Assembly: GCA_025455125.1 (NCBI GenBank)
Contig: JALONE010000005.1
Coordinates: 1 to 13,395, forward strand
From: Bacteroidota bacterium
GTDB lineage: Bacteria > Bacteroidota > Ignavibacteria > UBA10030
Length of the DNA: 13,395 nt
Reading direction: 5' to 3'
Shown here: positions 1 to 6,752 of the stretch, in pieces
Position numbering within the stretch: position 1 is the stretch's first letter
Layout: every line of letters starts with the position of its first letter
Translations under genes and position numbers: made by a program
Notes under the pieces: generated by a model
What the model saw: the letters and a program-made list of their open reading frames with translations, nothing else
Database searches by the model: none
What the model was told of the DNA's origin: nothing

Positions 1-144
1 CGCCGGGCGCGGAGGGAATCCGATGCTGAAGGTATCGACACGCATCTTGAAGAATTTGGCGGCAAGGAAATGGCCAAGTTCATGGACGAACACGAGAATG
101 CCGATGGTGACAATGAAATAGAAGATAGTGCTGAGGACTTCCAT
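1..144 (-). CDS. rseP: RseP-type site-2 zinc metalloprotease, N-terminal fragment
   Basis: This is the first 48 codons of a membrane-embedded zinc protease of the RseP/S2P family (M50), which cuts membrane proteins such as anti-sigma factors within the bilayer. The gene runs off the left edge of the window. The visible protein starts MEVLSTIFYFIVTIG, a first transmembrane helix, and contains V-H-E-L-G-H-F at about residues 24-30. This is the HExxH zinc and catalytic motif (H25, E26, H29). It is followed by A-A-K-F-F-K and S-I-G-F-P-P, both typical of RseP just after the motif. The start at 144 is preceded only by a weak AGG. The gene lies 54 bp downstream of dxr on the same strand, a common dxr-rseP order, so the two are probably cotranscribed. 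The PDZ domains and the second catalytic motif (NxxPxxxxDG) would lie outside the window. Confidence 0.92.
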   Translation of the reverse strand, partial: MEVLSTIFYFIVTIGILVFVHELGHFLAAKFFKMRVDTFSIGFPPRPA

Positions 145-198
145 GAATACCTATGGTCTATGAAGAGTGAGGATGCTGTGATGACAGAGTGAGAACAC

Positions 199-1362
199 TC
201 ATGCGGGGAATAAGGTTCTGGTGAATGCGCGAGTCTCGTGATCGGCGGTGATCGTTTGTTCCAATGTGGGCGACTGAACCACGCGGTGGACCTCGAGGGC
301 TTTCTCTATAAAGAGGGGAATCTGGTCGAAGCCGATCTGTTTTGCGAGGAATCCTTCAACGGCCACCTCGTTGGCGGCGTTCAGCGCTGCGGGGGCTGTT
401 CCCCCTACCGCCAGGGCGTCGTACGCAAGCTGGAGACAGCGGAACTTCTTCCGGTCCGGCTCGAAGAAGGTCATCGACTGCAATTGAGGAAAGTCGATCC
501 GGCCGCCATTCAGCGGCATGCGTGCGGGATAGGTCAGCGCATACTGGATCGGGATCTTCATGTCCGGCAATCCGAGCTGTGCCTTGAGAGAGCCGTCCAT
601 GAACTCGACCATGGAGTGGATGATCGACTGTGGGTGGATCACCACCTCGATGCGCTCGGCCGGAAGACCGAACAGCCAGTGTGCCTCGATCACCTCGAGT
701 CCCTTGTTCATCAGTGTCGCGGAATCAATGGTGATTTTGTTCCCCATCTTCCATTTCGGATGATTCAGTGCTTCGTCGACGGAGACCTTGCCGAATCGCT
801 CCAAGGGTGTTTGGAGGAACGGGCCGCCCGAGGCGGTCAGGATCAACCGAGCCGGGGGGTTATCCTGTTCACCGAGCAGGCATTGAAGGATGGCGCTGTG
901 CTCGCTGTCGATCGGGATGAGGCGGACGCCATGCTCTCTGACCAGCGCCGTGATGAACTCGCCGGCGATGACGAGTGTTTCCTTGTTCGCGATCGCGACA
1001 TCTTTCTTATGGCGGATCGCCTCGACGGTCGGGCGGAGGCCTGCGAAGCCGACCAAGGCATTCACCACGAGGGAGACATCGCTGCGTCGGACAACATCGG
1101 TCAGGCCTTCTTTTCCGGAAAGCACCAGCAGGCCGCGGGGGGCGTGGTTCTTTCGGAATGATTCGGCCTTCTCCGCATCGAGGATGACGACCGCGCGGGG
1201 ATGGAATTCCTTGACCTGCTCAGCGAGGAGGTCGATGTTGCTATTGGTGGTAAGGACGGAGACGCGGAAATGTTCGGGGAGATTACGGAGGACATCGAGC
1301 GTATTTCGTCCGATCGAGCCGGTCGAGCCGAGGATCGCGATATGGCGAGGGGCGTTGGACAT
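199..1362 (-). CDS. dxr: 1-deoxy-D-xylulose-5-phosphate reductoisomerase
   Basis: Dxr (IspC) converts 1-deoxy-D-xylulose 5-phosphate to 2-C-methyl-D-erythritol 4-phosphate with NADPH. It is a cytosolic enzyme and the first committed step of the MEP isoprenoid pathway. The protein is 387 aa, close to the usual ~400. G-S-T-G-S-I-G at residues 12-18 is the NADPH-binding loop. A-N-K-E-T-L at 125-130 is conserved. I-D-S-E-H at 151-155 supplies the metal ligands D152 and E154. M-N-K-G-L-E at 218-223 supplies K220 and the third metal ligand E223. H-P-Q-S at 243-246 is also present. No catalytic residue is missing. The start at 1362 fits the usual N-terminus and has no convincing Shine-Dalgarno sequence. 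A promoter-like sequence ends about 12 bp upstream, so the mRNA leader may be very short. rseP follows on the same strand. Confidence 0.97.
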   Translation of the reverse strand: MSNAPRHIAILGSTGSIGRNTLDVLRNLPEHFRVSVLTTNSNIDLLAEQVKEFHPRAVVILDAEKAESFRKNHAPRGLLVLSGKEGLTDVVRRSDVSLVVNALVGFAGLRPTVEAIRHKKDVAIANKETLVIAGEFITALVREHGVRLIPIDSEHSAILQCLLGEQDNPPARLILTASGGPFLQTPLERFGKVSVDEALNHPKWKMGNKITIDSATLMNKGLEVIEAHWLFGLPAERIEVVIHPQSIIHSMVEFMDGSLKAQLGLPDMKIPIQYALTYPARMPLNGGRIDFPQLQSMTFFEPDRKKFRCLQLAYDALAVGGTAPAALNAANEVAVEGFLAKQIGFDQIPLFIEKALEVHRVVQSPTLEQTITADHETRAFTRTLFPA

Positions 1363-1373
1363 GTTTCAGATAA

Positions 1374-1404
1374 GAAAAGTAAAGAAACGAAGGGGGGGAA
1401 GCAA
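1374..1404 (-). promoter_or_regulatory. candidate FCB-type promoter of dxr
   Basis: On the minus strand, TTG (1404-1402) is separated by exactly 20 nt from TACTTTTC (1381-1374). This differs by one base from the Bacteroidota-type -7 box TAnnTTTG, and the spacing suits the -33/-7 arrangement. The box ends 11 bp before the dxr ATG, so transcription would start within a few bases of the start codon. The motif is short and was matched by eye. The same spacing appears upstream of the prolyl oligopeptidase gene. Confidence 0.35.
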
Positions 1405-1468
1405 CTCTTGGGTCGGCCATTGGGCTGGCCGAGAATTTGGTCGGGACAATGATGACGTCCCTTGGCAA

Positions 1469-1514
1469 TGCTCTGGGCTTTGCTCTGGGCTTTGCTCTGG
1501 GCTTTGCTCTGGGC
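1469..1514 (+). repeat. 12-bp tandem repeat, 3.8 copies
   Basis: The unit TGCTCTGGGCTT is repeated perfectly three times (1469-1480, 1481-1492, 1493-1504), with a fourth partial copy to 1514. It lies in the 222-bp gap between the divergent dxr and TPR genes. A frame open through it would encode W-A-L-L repeats joined to the TPR gene, but the signal peptide of that protein begins downstream at 1585. I treat this as a non-coding array. Perfect copies suggest recent slippage or expansion. The rest of the 1363-1584 gap holds small hairpins (1414-1431 and 1443-1461) and presumably the promoters of both genes. Confidence 0.85.
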
Positions 1515-1584
1515 CAATCTTGAAAGTTTGGGCCACCCACCACAAACCCGTCGTTCGTTTCCCTCTGTTTTCGTATATTTTGCT

Positions 1585-3357
1585 ATGCATTCTCGTTATG
1601 TCTTCCTGCTCCTCCTTGTAACGGCCGTCCTCGCTCCCGCTCGTTCCCAGGATCTCGACCAAATGAACAAGCTCCGGCTTGCTCAGGAATTCGAGTCCGC
1701 GGGGTATTGGGAGCGGGCAACCGCACTTTACGAAGAACTCCTGCGCGCCGAGCCCTCTAATTATGTCTTCTTCGACGGATTGCGCCGCTGCTACGCGCAA
1801 TTGAAGGAATACGACAAGGCCATCACGATCACCGAACAACGCATCACGCTTCAACCGCGAGATCCGGTCCTCATGACCGCACTGGCAGGCTTGCACTACG
1901 ACGCCGGAAGCGACAGTGTGGCCCGGGTTGTCTGGAATTCCGTCGTCGCTCTCGGCCCGTCGAATCCGTCCATCATCCAGCTCGTTGCTCGGGAAATGCT
2001 GGAACACCGCCTGTATGACGATGTGATCGCGCTGTATCGCTCATCCCGCTTCACCCTGGACGATCCGGCGGCCTTCGCGAATGAGCTCTCCAATCTCTTC
2101 GGCCTTCTGCAACGGTATCCCGAGGCCATCCGCGAATTGCTGCTGGTGCTCCGCTCGGCTCCCGATCAGTTGCCGTTCGTGCAATCCCAATTGTCTCCTC
2201 TCCTCGGTCGCCCGGAGGCGCTGTCGGAGATATTGCCGATCGTCGCACGTGAGGCCCAGGAGCGTTCAGACGATGTCGCGTTGCACCGCCTGCTCGCCTG
2301 GCTGTACGCGGAACGACGCGATTACTCCCGGGCCTTCATCTCGTACCAACGCGTCGACGAGCTGACGCGCGCGAACGGAAACGAGATCTTTCAGTTCGCC
2401 CAACGTCTGCTCCAGGAGCGTTCGTACGCGCCGGCAGCCGAAGCGTTTCAGTCGCTGCTATCGTCGCGGCAATACACACAGGCAACGCTGCCTCTAATCC
2501 GATTCGGCTACGCGCGTTCATCCGAAGAACTCGGCGCGCTCAACGAGTCCGTTGAATTGTATCGCTCGCTGGTCGACGAGTTTCCCGCCACCGATGCCGC
2601 GGCACAGTCGATGTTCCGCCTCGCCATCATCTACGCTGAACAACGGAACGACCTCGACAGCGCGTTGATCGCCTTTCGACGGATCCCCCAGATGCCGCGC
2701 AGCAGTGCGATTGTCGTCGAGGCTGCGGTGCAGACCGCCGAGGTTCTTCTGCGCATGAACAGGTTGGCTGAAACACGAACGCAGTACGTCACGCTTTCGC
2801 GAACCGGCATCGTCGCACAACAAGACCTTGCCGCCTTTCGCCTTGCGGAACTCGACTATTTCGAGGGGGCATTCGATACATGCCTCTCACGGCTAGATCG
2901 TTTCAATGCCAACGCAACTGGCGATCTAGCGAACGATGCGCTTCGTCTTCAATATTTCGTCCGCGAGAACCTGGGCGATCCGACCGCACTCTCCTCGTTT
3001 TCCAAGGCCGACCTGGCAATGCGACAACGCCGCCTCGTCGAGTCTCTTCAACTATTTGCAGATGTCCGCGAGCGGTTTCCGAACGCCTTGTTCCAGGACG
3101 ACGCCCTCATGCGCATCGGAGAACTGAACGCCCTGCTGGAACGCCCGGACAGCGCGATCGCGGCGTTTCGGATCGTCACCGATTCGATGGCGCTGAGCAT
3201 CTGGAAAGACCGCGCACAGTTCCGAATCGCGGAGATCTATGAGCGGCAGATGAAGGACGCTCCCCGCGCCACCGCCGCCTACGAGGAACTGCTCTTGCGC
3301 TACCCGACATCGCTGTATGCCGACGAGGCCCGGCAGAGAGTGAGGCGGCTTCGATAG
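1585..3357 (+). CDS. exported tetratricopeptide-repeat protein
   Basis: This is a 590-aa protein of helical repeats, probably a protein-protein interaction scaffold in the periplasm or attached to the outer membrane. I cannot name a specific partner. The ATG at 1585 was chosen because it opens a clear signal peptide: M-H-S-R, then a hydrophobic core L-L-L-L-V-T-A-V-L, then A-P-A-R-S-Q, with cleavage likely near residues 21-22. TPR-like helix pairs begin at about residue 28 (A-Q-E-F-E-S-A-G-Y-W-E-R-A, then A-Q-L-K-E-Y-D-K-A-I) and continue to the C-terminus. The last ~150 residues resemble the TolA-binding/BamD-like TPR style: 'F..A...YEELL.RYPTS.YADEA' near the end. The frame stays open 123 bp further upstream, but that extension crosses the 12-bp tandem array and would bury the signal peptide. 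The function in the cell is not recognisable from sequence alone. Confidence 0.85.
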   Translation: MHSRYVFLLLLVTAVLAPARSQDLDQMNKLRLAQEFESAGYWERATALYEELLRAEPSNYVFFDGLRRCYAQLKEYDKAITITEQRITLQPRDPVLMTALAGLHYDAGSDSVARVVWNSVVALGPSNPSIIQLVAREMLEHRLYDDVIALYRSSRFTLDDPAAFANELSNLFGLLQRYPEAIRELLLVLRSAPDQLPFVQSQLSPLLGRPEALSEILPIVAREAQERSDDVALHRLLAWLYAERRDYSRAFISYQRVDELTRANGNEIFQFAQRLLQERSYAPAAEAFQSLLSSRQYTQATLPLIRFGYARSSEELGALNESVELYRSLVDEFPATDAAAQSMFRLAIIYAEQRNDLDSALIAFRRIPQMPRSSAIVVEAAVQTAEVLLRMNRLAETRTQYVTLSRTGIVAQQDLAAFRLAELDYFEGAFDTCLSRLDRFNANATGDLANDALRLQYFVRENLGDPTALSSFSKADLAMRQRRLVESLQLFADVRERFPNALFQDDALMRIGELNALLERPDSAIAAFRIVTDSMALSIWKDRAQFRIAEIYERQMKDAPRATAAYEELLLRYPTSLYADEARQRVRRLR

Positions 3358-3375
3358 AGGCGGCCAGAAGAGAAT

Positions 3376-3405
3376 ACCACGGATTAGCACTGATTTTCAC
3401 TGAAA
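3376..3405 (+). repeat. left inverted arm of the GxxExxY cassette
   Basis: The arm starts ACCACGGATTAGCACTGATT and consists of about three copies of a ~10-bp unit of the form CACNGATTN. It starts 18 bp after the TPR stop codon. Reverse-complementing 3881-3910 gives the same sequence at about 23 of 29 aligned positions with one single-base gap. The 5 bases just outside it are AGAAT, the same pentamer that flanks the element at 6673-6735. Confidence 0.75.
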
Positions 3406-3474
3406 GGGGTTGAAGAAGAAGACTCAGAATCCAATATTCAAGCGTAAGTAACTTCAATTTCGTTTGGGGGAACG

Positions 3475-3870
3475 ATGAAGATACAACTTGCTCAACCGGG
3501 GGAGTATCTCCACGCTGGCGTTACCGAAAAGATAATCGGCGCAGCCATGGGGGTTCACAGAACATTGGGACCAGGCTTTCTTGAGTCCGTATACGAAGAA
3601 GCATTGTGCTACGAGTTATCACAACGGAAGGTGCCTGTTGGGCGCCAAGTTGAATTCAATGTACGCTACAAAGATCTCACACTTCCGTCCAAATTCCGTG
3701 CAGACCTTATCGTAGACGGCTGCGTGCTTGTGGAAAACAAAGCATCGAAACGATTAACCTCGCAGGACGAAGCGCAGCTCATCAATTATCTGAAAGCTAC
3801 TGGTGTCCGCATAGGCTTGCTTTTGAATTTCGGCTCCCCCTCGCTCGAAGTTGTGCGAAGAATATTCTGA
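3475..3870 (+). CDS. GxxExxY protein, PD-(D/E)XK nuclease-like
   Basis: This is a small 131-aa protein of the GxxExxY family (PDDEXK_3-like), related by motif to restriction and RecB-type nucleases. Its cellular role is not established. The family signature G-F-L-E-S-V-Y is at residues 34-40. Candidate nuclease residues are E37, D77 (in F-R-A-D-L-I-V), E87 and K89 (V-E-N-K-A, the E-x-K pair) and Q101/Y105 (Q-L-I-N-Y-L, a QxxxY motif as in RecB/Cas4-type nucleases). All are in the expected order, so the active site looks intact. There is no signal peptide or membrane segment, so it should be cytosolic. The ATG at 3475 follows a GGGGGA-type ribosome binding site. The gene lies alone between inverted arms and is lower in G+C than its neighbours, so it is probably an acquired passenger rather than part of the adjacent peptidase operon. 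Confidence 0.88.
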   Translation: MKIQLAQPGEYLHAGVTEKIIGAAMGVHRTLGPGFLESVYEEALCYELSQRKVPVGRQVEFNVRYKDLTLPSKFRADLIVDGCVLVENKASKRLTSQDEAQLINYLKATGVRIGLLLNFGSPSLEVVRRIF

Positions 3871-3880
3871 AATAGCCATT

Positions 3881-3910
3881 CATTCTGTGCAAATCAGTGA
3901 AATCAGTGGA
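3881..3910 (-). repeat. right inverted arm of the GxxExxY cassette
   Basis: Read on the minus strand the arm starts TCCACTGATTTCACTGATTT and matches the left arm at 3376-3405, with the same ~10-bp CACNGATT unit repeated. It begins 10 bp after the GxxExxY stop codon and ends 13 bp before the AGGAG of the downstream peptidase gene. Confidence 0.75.
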
Positions 3911-3934
3911 TGTCTTCTATTACAGGAGCTCATT

Positions 3935-5242
3935 ATGCGTTACCTCGCTCTTCTTCTTCTCCTCCCTCTCCTCGCTGTCGGGCAGGCGCTCGACGTCCAG
4001 GAACACATGCTGAAGAACGGCATGCGCGTGTTGCTTGTCGAGGACCATACCGTTCCCAGTGTCTGCTTTTTCGCGTACTACCGCGTCGGTTCGCGGAACG
4101 AGAAACTCGGGTACACCGGCTTGTCGCATCTCTTTGAGCATATGATGTTCAACGGCTCGAAGAAGTATAAACCGGGTGAGATCGACCAGATCCTTGAGGC
4201 GGGCGGCGGCTACTCGAACGCCTCAACGTGGAACGACCTCACCAACTACTGGGAGGAGTTCAATCCCGACCTGCTCGACAAGGTGCTCGACATCGAGGCA
4301 GACCGGATGCGTGCGCTTAAGCTCGACTCCGAGAACCTCGAACAGGAGCGGGGCATTGTGAAAGAAGAGCGGCGCGTCTCCATGGATAACAACGTCCAGA
4401 GCCGGATGGTGGAAGAGTTGTACGCGAATGCGTTCGTCGCACACCCGTATCAGAACCAGGTCATCGGCTGGATGGGGGATCTGGACAACATCTCGCTCCA
4501 GGACGCGAAGATGTACTACGCGACCTACTACGCGCCGAACAATTGCACGGTGATTCTGACCGGAGACTTCGACTCGAAGCAGGCACTCAAGCGCATCAAA
4601 AAGCATTTCGAATCCTTGCCGGCGCAGAAGCCGCCGCGGGAACCGAACAATCCCGAGCCGGAACAGCAAGGCGAGAAACGCGTTCGGTTCCATAAGGCCG
4701 CAGAACTCCCGGCCGTCATGATCGCCTTCAAGAGCGTCTCCGCGAGCGATTCCAATTATGTCGTTGGTGACGTGTTGAGCCAGATCCTTTCGCGTGGAGA
4801 GAGTTCGCGCCTCTATCGGAGGCTCATCTACGAGAAGCAGATGTGCACGGAAGCAAGCGCCGCACAGGACGAATATCTTGATCCGGGGTTGTTCACATTC
4901 TATGCACAGATGAAGGAAGGATTCACGACCGAGCAGGCCGAGAAGGAGATCTACGACATGCTCACATCGATCGCGCAGGAAGGCGTGAGGCCGGAGGAAC
5001 TTCAGAAAGCGAAGAACAACGCTCAAGCCGACTACGCGCGGCGGTTCAAGACGAACCAGGGAATCGGATTCATCCTCGGCTATTATCAGACGATCAAAGG
5101 GGGATGGCGCAAGGCCTTGACGGCGGCGCAGGCATACGACGAGGTAACGAACGAGGACCTCAAGGCGTTCGCGGCGCGCATCTTCGACGAGCGCAAACGC
5201 ACCGTTGTCACACTGATTCCTGAAACCGCTGGAACGAACTGA
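3935..5242 (+). CDS. M16 family zinc metallopeptidase, catalytic subunit, exported
   Basis: This is a 435-aa peptidase of the M16 (pitrilysin/insulinase) family, expected to cleave peptides in the periplasm. The N-terminus M-R-Y-L-A-L-L-L-L-L-P-L-L-A-V-G-Q-A is a signal peptide. The inverted zinc motif is H-L-F-E-H at residues 65-69 (H65, E68 general base, H69), and the distal metal ligand is in V-K-E-E-R-R (E144/E145), about 76 residues further on. S-N-A-S-T-W-N-D-L-T at about 94-103 is also typical. A C-terminal M16 half (about 215-430) contains S-S-R-L-Y-R-R-L. The length fits a half-size M16B subunit that works with a partner. The ATG at 3935 has AGGAG at 3924-3928 with 6-nt spacing; a TTG further upstream in frame would run through the inverted arm and is rejected. 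The partner gene follows after 15 bp. Confidence 0.93.
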   Translation: MRYLALLLLLPLLAVGQALDVQEHMLKNGMRVLLVEDHTVPSVCFFAYYRVGSRNEKLGYTGLSHLFEHMMFNGSKKYKPGEIDQILEAGGGYSNASTWNDLTNYWEEFNPDLLDKVLDIEADRMRALKLDSENLEQERGIVKEERRVSMDNNVQSRMVEELYANAFVAHPYQNQVIGWMGDLDNISLQDAKMYYATYYAPNNCTVILTGDFDSKQALKRIKKHFESLPAQKPPREPNNPEPEQQGEKRVRFHKAAELPAVMIAFKSVSASDSNYVVGDVLSQILSRGESSRLYRRLIYEKQMCTEASAAQDEYLDPGLFTFYAQMKEGFTTEQAEKEIYDMLTSIAQEGVRPEELQKAKNNAQADYARRFKTNQGIGFILGYYQTIKGGWRKALTAAQAYDEVTNEDLKAFAARIFDERKRTVVTLIPETAGTN

Positions 5243-5257
5243 CGCCCGGAGACAACC

Positions 5258-6658
5258 ATGAGACCCATTCACCTTTCTTTGCGTTCTCTCGTTATCCTCT
5301 GCGTTCTCTGCGCGCCATTCCTTTCACCTGCAGACGAACTCAAGGTCAACATTCCCCCCTACAAGGAATTCACGCTCGACAATGGCCTCCGCGTCGTCCT
5401 GATGGAATACCGGCGCCTGCCGCTCATCGAAATGCAGATGATCATCGGTGGCGGACGGTCGATCGAACCCGACTCGATGACCGGCCTCGCATCGATGACG
5501 GCAGAGCTGTTGAAGCTCGGAACGACAACCCGGACGGCGACACAGATCGCGGAGCAGGTAGATTTCATCGGCGCAATGCTCAACGTCGGCGCCGGACTCG
5601 ATCAGTTCTCCGTTTCCTCGGAGTTCCTGAAGAAAGATCTCGACACCGGATTCGCCTTGTTCGCCGATGTCCTTCTGAATCCCACATTCCCGCAGGAAGA
5701 GATCGACCGCGACCGTTCTCAGCGCGAAGCCGAGTTGACGAGTTATCTTGAAGACCCGCGAAGCATCGCCGGCGTGTGCTACGCGAAGCATCTCTACGGT
5801 ACCCATCCCTATGGCCGGCAGGCGATCGGCACGCGCGCAGGTCTCGCACGCATCACGCGGGATGCGGTCAAAGCGTTCTACAACGCCGCCTTTGTTCCGA
5901 ACAATGCAATTCTCGTCGCGGTCGGAGATTTCTCAGCGGACGAACTGCTGCAGCGGATCAAGAGCGCGTTGGGCTCATGGAAATCCGGCGTTGTCCCCGC
6001 GATCCCGAACGTTTCTCCCGCAACACATGCGGGCCGGCATGTCGTCATGGTAAATAAGCCGGATGTGACGCAAACGCAGATCCGCATCGGCAATATCGGC
6101 GTCGACATCAAGAATCCCGACCGTCCGGCCATTGCGATCGCGAACAGCATTCTCGGAGGCGGCTTCACGTCCCGATTGATGAATGAGATCCGCGTGAAGC
6201 GGAGCCTTACGTACGGGGCCGGCAGCAACTTTGCCCCGGCACGGCTTGGCGGCTCGTACACCATCAGCACATTCACGAAGAATGCCTCCGTGCGGGTCAC
6301 GATCGATGTTGCGCTGGAGGAGGTGAAGAAGCTCCGCGATGCAGGGATCTCTGCCTGGGAGCTTGGAAAGGCGAAGAATTACCTCACGGGAGATTTTGCT
6401 CGCGATCTCCAGGCTCCGGAGAATCTTGCGGCACAGATCGGCATGGTGAAGTTCTACGGCTTGTCCGAGAATTATTTGCAGGACTACGTGCCGAATCTCC
6501 GGAAGGTCACGCTGGACGATGTGCGGCGCGCGGTGAAGAAGCATTTTCACTACGATGATCTCTTGATCCTCGTGGTCACCAACCCGGCCGAGACGAAGGA
6601 ACAGATGGCGGGATTGGGAACGATCGAAGAAGTCCCGGCCGCGCAAGCGATCGAGTGA
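5258..6658 (+). CDS. M16 family peptidase-like protein lacking the zinc motif, exported
   Basis: This is a 466-aa M16 homologue, probably the non-catalytic subunit paired with the upstream M16 peptidase. The N-terminus M-R-P-I-H-L-S-L-R-S-L-V-I-L-C-V-L-C-A-P is a signal peptide. Where the active partner has G-L-S-H-L-F-E-H, this protein has G-L-A-S-M-T-A-E at residues 76-83. The three HxxEH residues are replaced (S79, A82, E83), so it cannot bind zinc in the usual way. The C-terminal half is well kept, with I-L-G-G-G-F-T-S-R-L-M at about 298-308 and R315-S-L-T-Y319, the Arg/Tyr pair that positions substrate in active/inactive M16 dimers. The start has GGAG at 5248-5251, 6 nt before the ATG. 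The gene begins 15 bp after its partner, which supports cotranslation and a heterodimer. Confidence 0.92.
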   Translation: MRPIHLSLRSLVILCVLCAPFLSPADELKVNIPPYKEFTLDNGLRVVLMEYRRLPLIEMQMIIGGGRSIEPDSMTGLASMTAELLKLGTTTRTATQIAEQVDFIGAMLNVGAGLDQFSVSSEFLKKDLDTGFALFADVLLNPTFPQEEIDRDRSQREAELTSYLEDPRSIAGVCYAKHLYGTHPYGRQAIGTRAGLARITRDAVKAFYNAAFVPNNAILVAVGDFSADELLQRIKSALGSWKSGVVPAIPNVSPATHAGRHVVMVNKPDVTQTQIRIGNIGVDIKNPDRPAIAIANSILGGGFTSRLMNEIRVKRSLTYGAGSNFAPARLGGSYTISTFTKNASVRVTIDVALEEVKKLRDAGISAWELGKAKNYLTGDFARDLQAPENLAAQIGMVKFYGLSENYLQDYVPNLRKVTLDDVRRAVKKHFHYDDLLILVVTNPAETKEQMAGLGTIEEVPAAQAIE

Positions 6659-6663
6659 GGAGG
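6658..6663 (+). promoter_or_regulatory. strong Shine-Dalgarno without an obvious gene
   Basis: AGGAGG overlaps the stop codon of the second M16 gene. The ATG 7 nt downstream (6671) falls at the edge of the inverted-repeat element and opens only a 15-codon frame ending at 6718 (MPQIAQIITRHTAQR). The next real gene starts at 6753 with no convincing ribosome binding site. The site may once have served that gene, before the element was inserted, or the tiny frame may be translated as a leader. Confidence 0.4.
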
Positions 6664-6672
6664 AAAAAGAAT

Positions 6673-6735
6673 GCCACAGATTGCACAGATTATCACGAGA
6701 CATACCGCTCAGCGTTGATCAGTGTAATCTGTGGT
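6673..6735. mobile_element. gene-less inverted-repeat element (MITE-like)
   Basis: The left arm 6673-6691 (starts GCCACAGATTGCACAGATT) and right arm 6717-6735 (minus strand: ACCACAGATTACACTGATC) match at 15 of 19 positions around a 25-bp centre. The arms are built from the CACNGATT-type unit that also makes the arms of the cassette at 3376-3910. The pentamer AGAAT stands immediately outside on both sides (6668-6672 and 6736-6740), which looks like a target-site duplication. The right end is 17 bp upstream of the next start codon, so the element may affect expression of that gene. Confidence 0.6.
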
Positions 6736-6752
6736 AGAATATTTCGGACATT

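Larger units (their letters stand above)
3376..3910. mobile_element. inverted-repeat-bounded cassette carrying the GxxExxY gene
   Basis: A 535-bp segment is bounded by imperfect ~30-bp inverted arms (3376-3405 and 3881-3910) and contains one complete gene with its own start region. It fits exactly between the TPR stop codon (3357) and the ribosome binding site of the next gene (3924). By hand count, G+C over 3541-3840 is 149/300, about 50%, against 60-65% in sampled 60-bp stretches of the flanking genes. The arms share their CACNGATT unit with the gene-less element at 6673-6735. Inverted ends, neat intergenic placement, different base composition and a second copy all suggest acquisition as a unit. 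No transposase is present and the outer flanks are not a matching target duplication (AGAAT left, TGTCT right). Mobility is therefore inferred. Confidence 0.5.

Noticed and set aside
238..1161. Long plus-strand open frame (307 codons) opposite dxr
   Set aside because: It is entirely antisense to a complete dxr with all motifs, and its translation shows no recognisable domain.
1414..1431. CGGCCA/TGGCCG hairpin upstream of dxr as a regulatory element
   Set aside because: The 6-bp stem with a 6-nt loop is short for this G+C content and has no T tract or link to a known riboswitch.
1462..1584. Upstream extension of the TPR gene with W-A-L-L repeats
   Set aside because: It translates a tandem DNA repeat and would place the signal peptide internally; ATG 1585 is the better start.
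4223..5272. Minus-strand open frame (349 codons) opposite the first M16 gene
   Set aside because: Shadow of a high-G+C coding region; the plus-strand product has an intact HxxEH motif and signal peptide.
5975..6703. Minus-strand open frame opposite the second M16 gene
   Set aside because: Antisense shadow with low-complexity Arg/His-rich translation and no start context.
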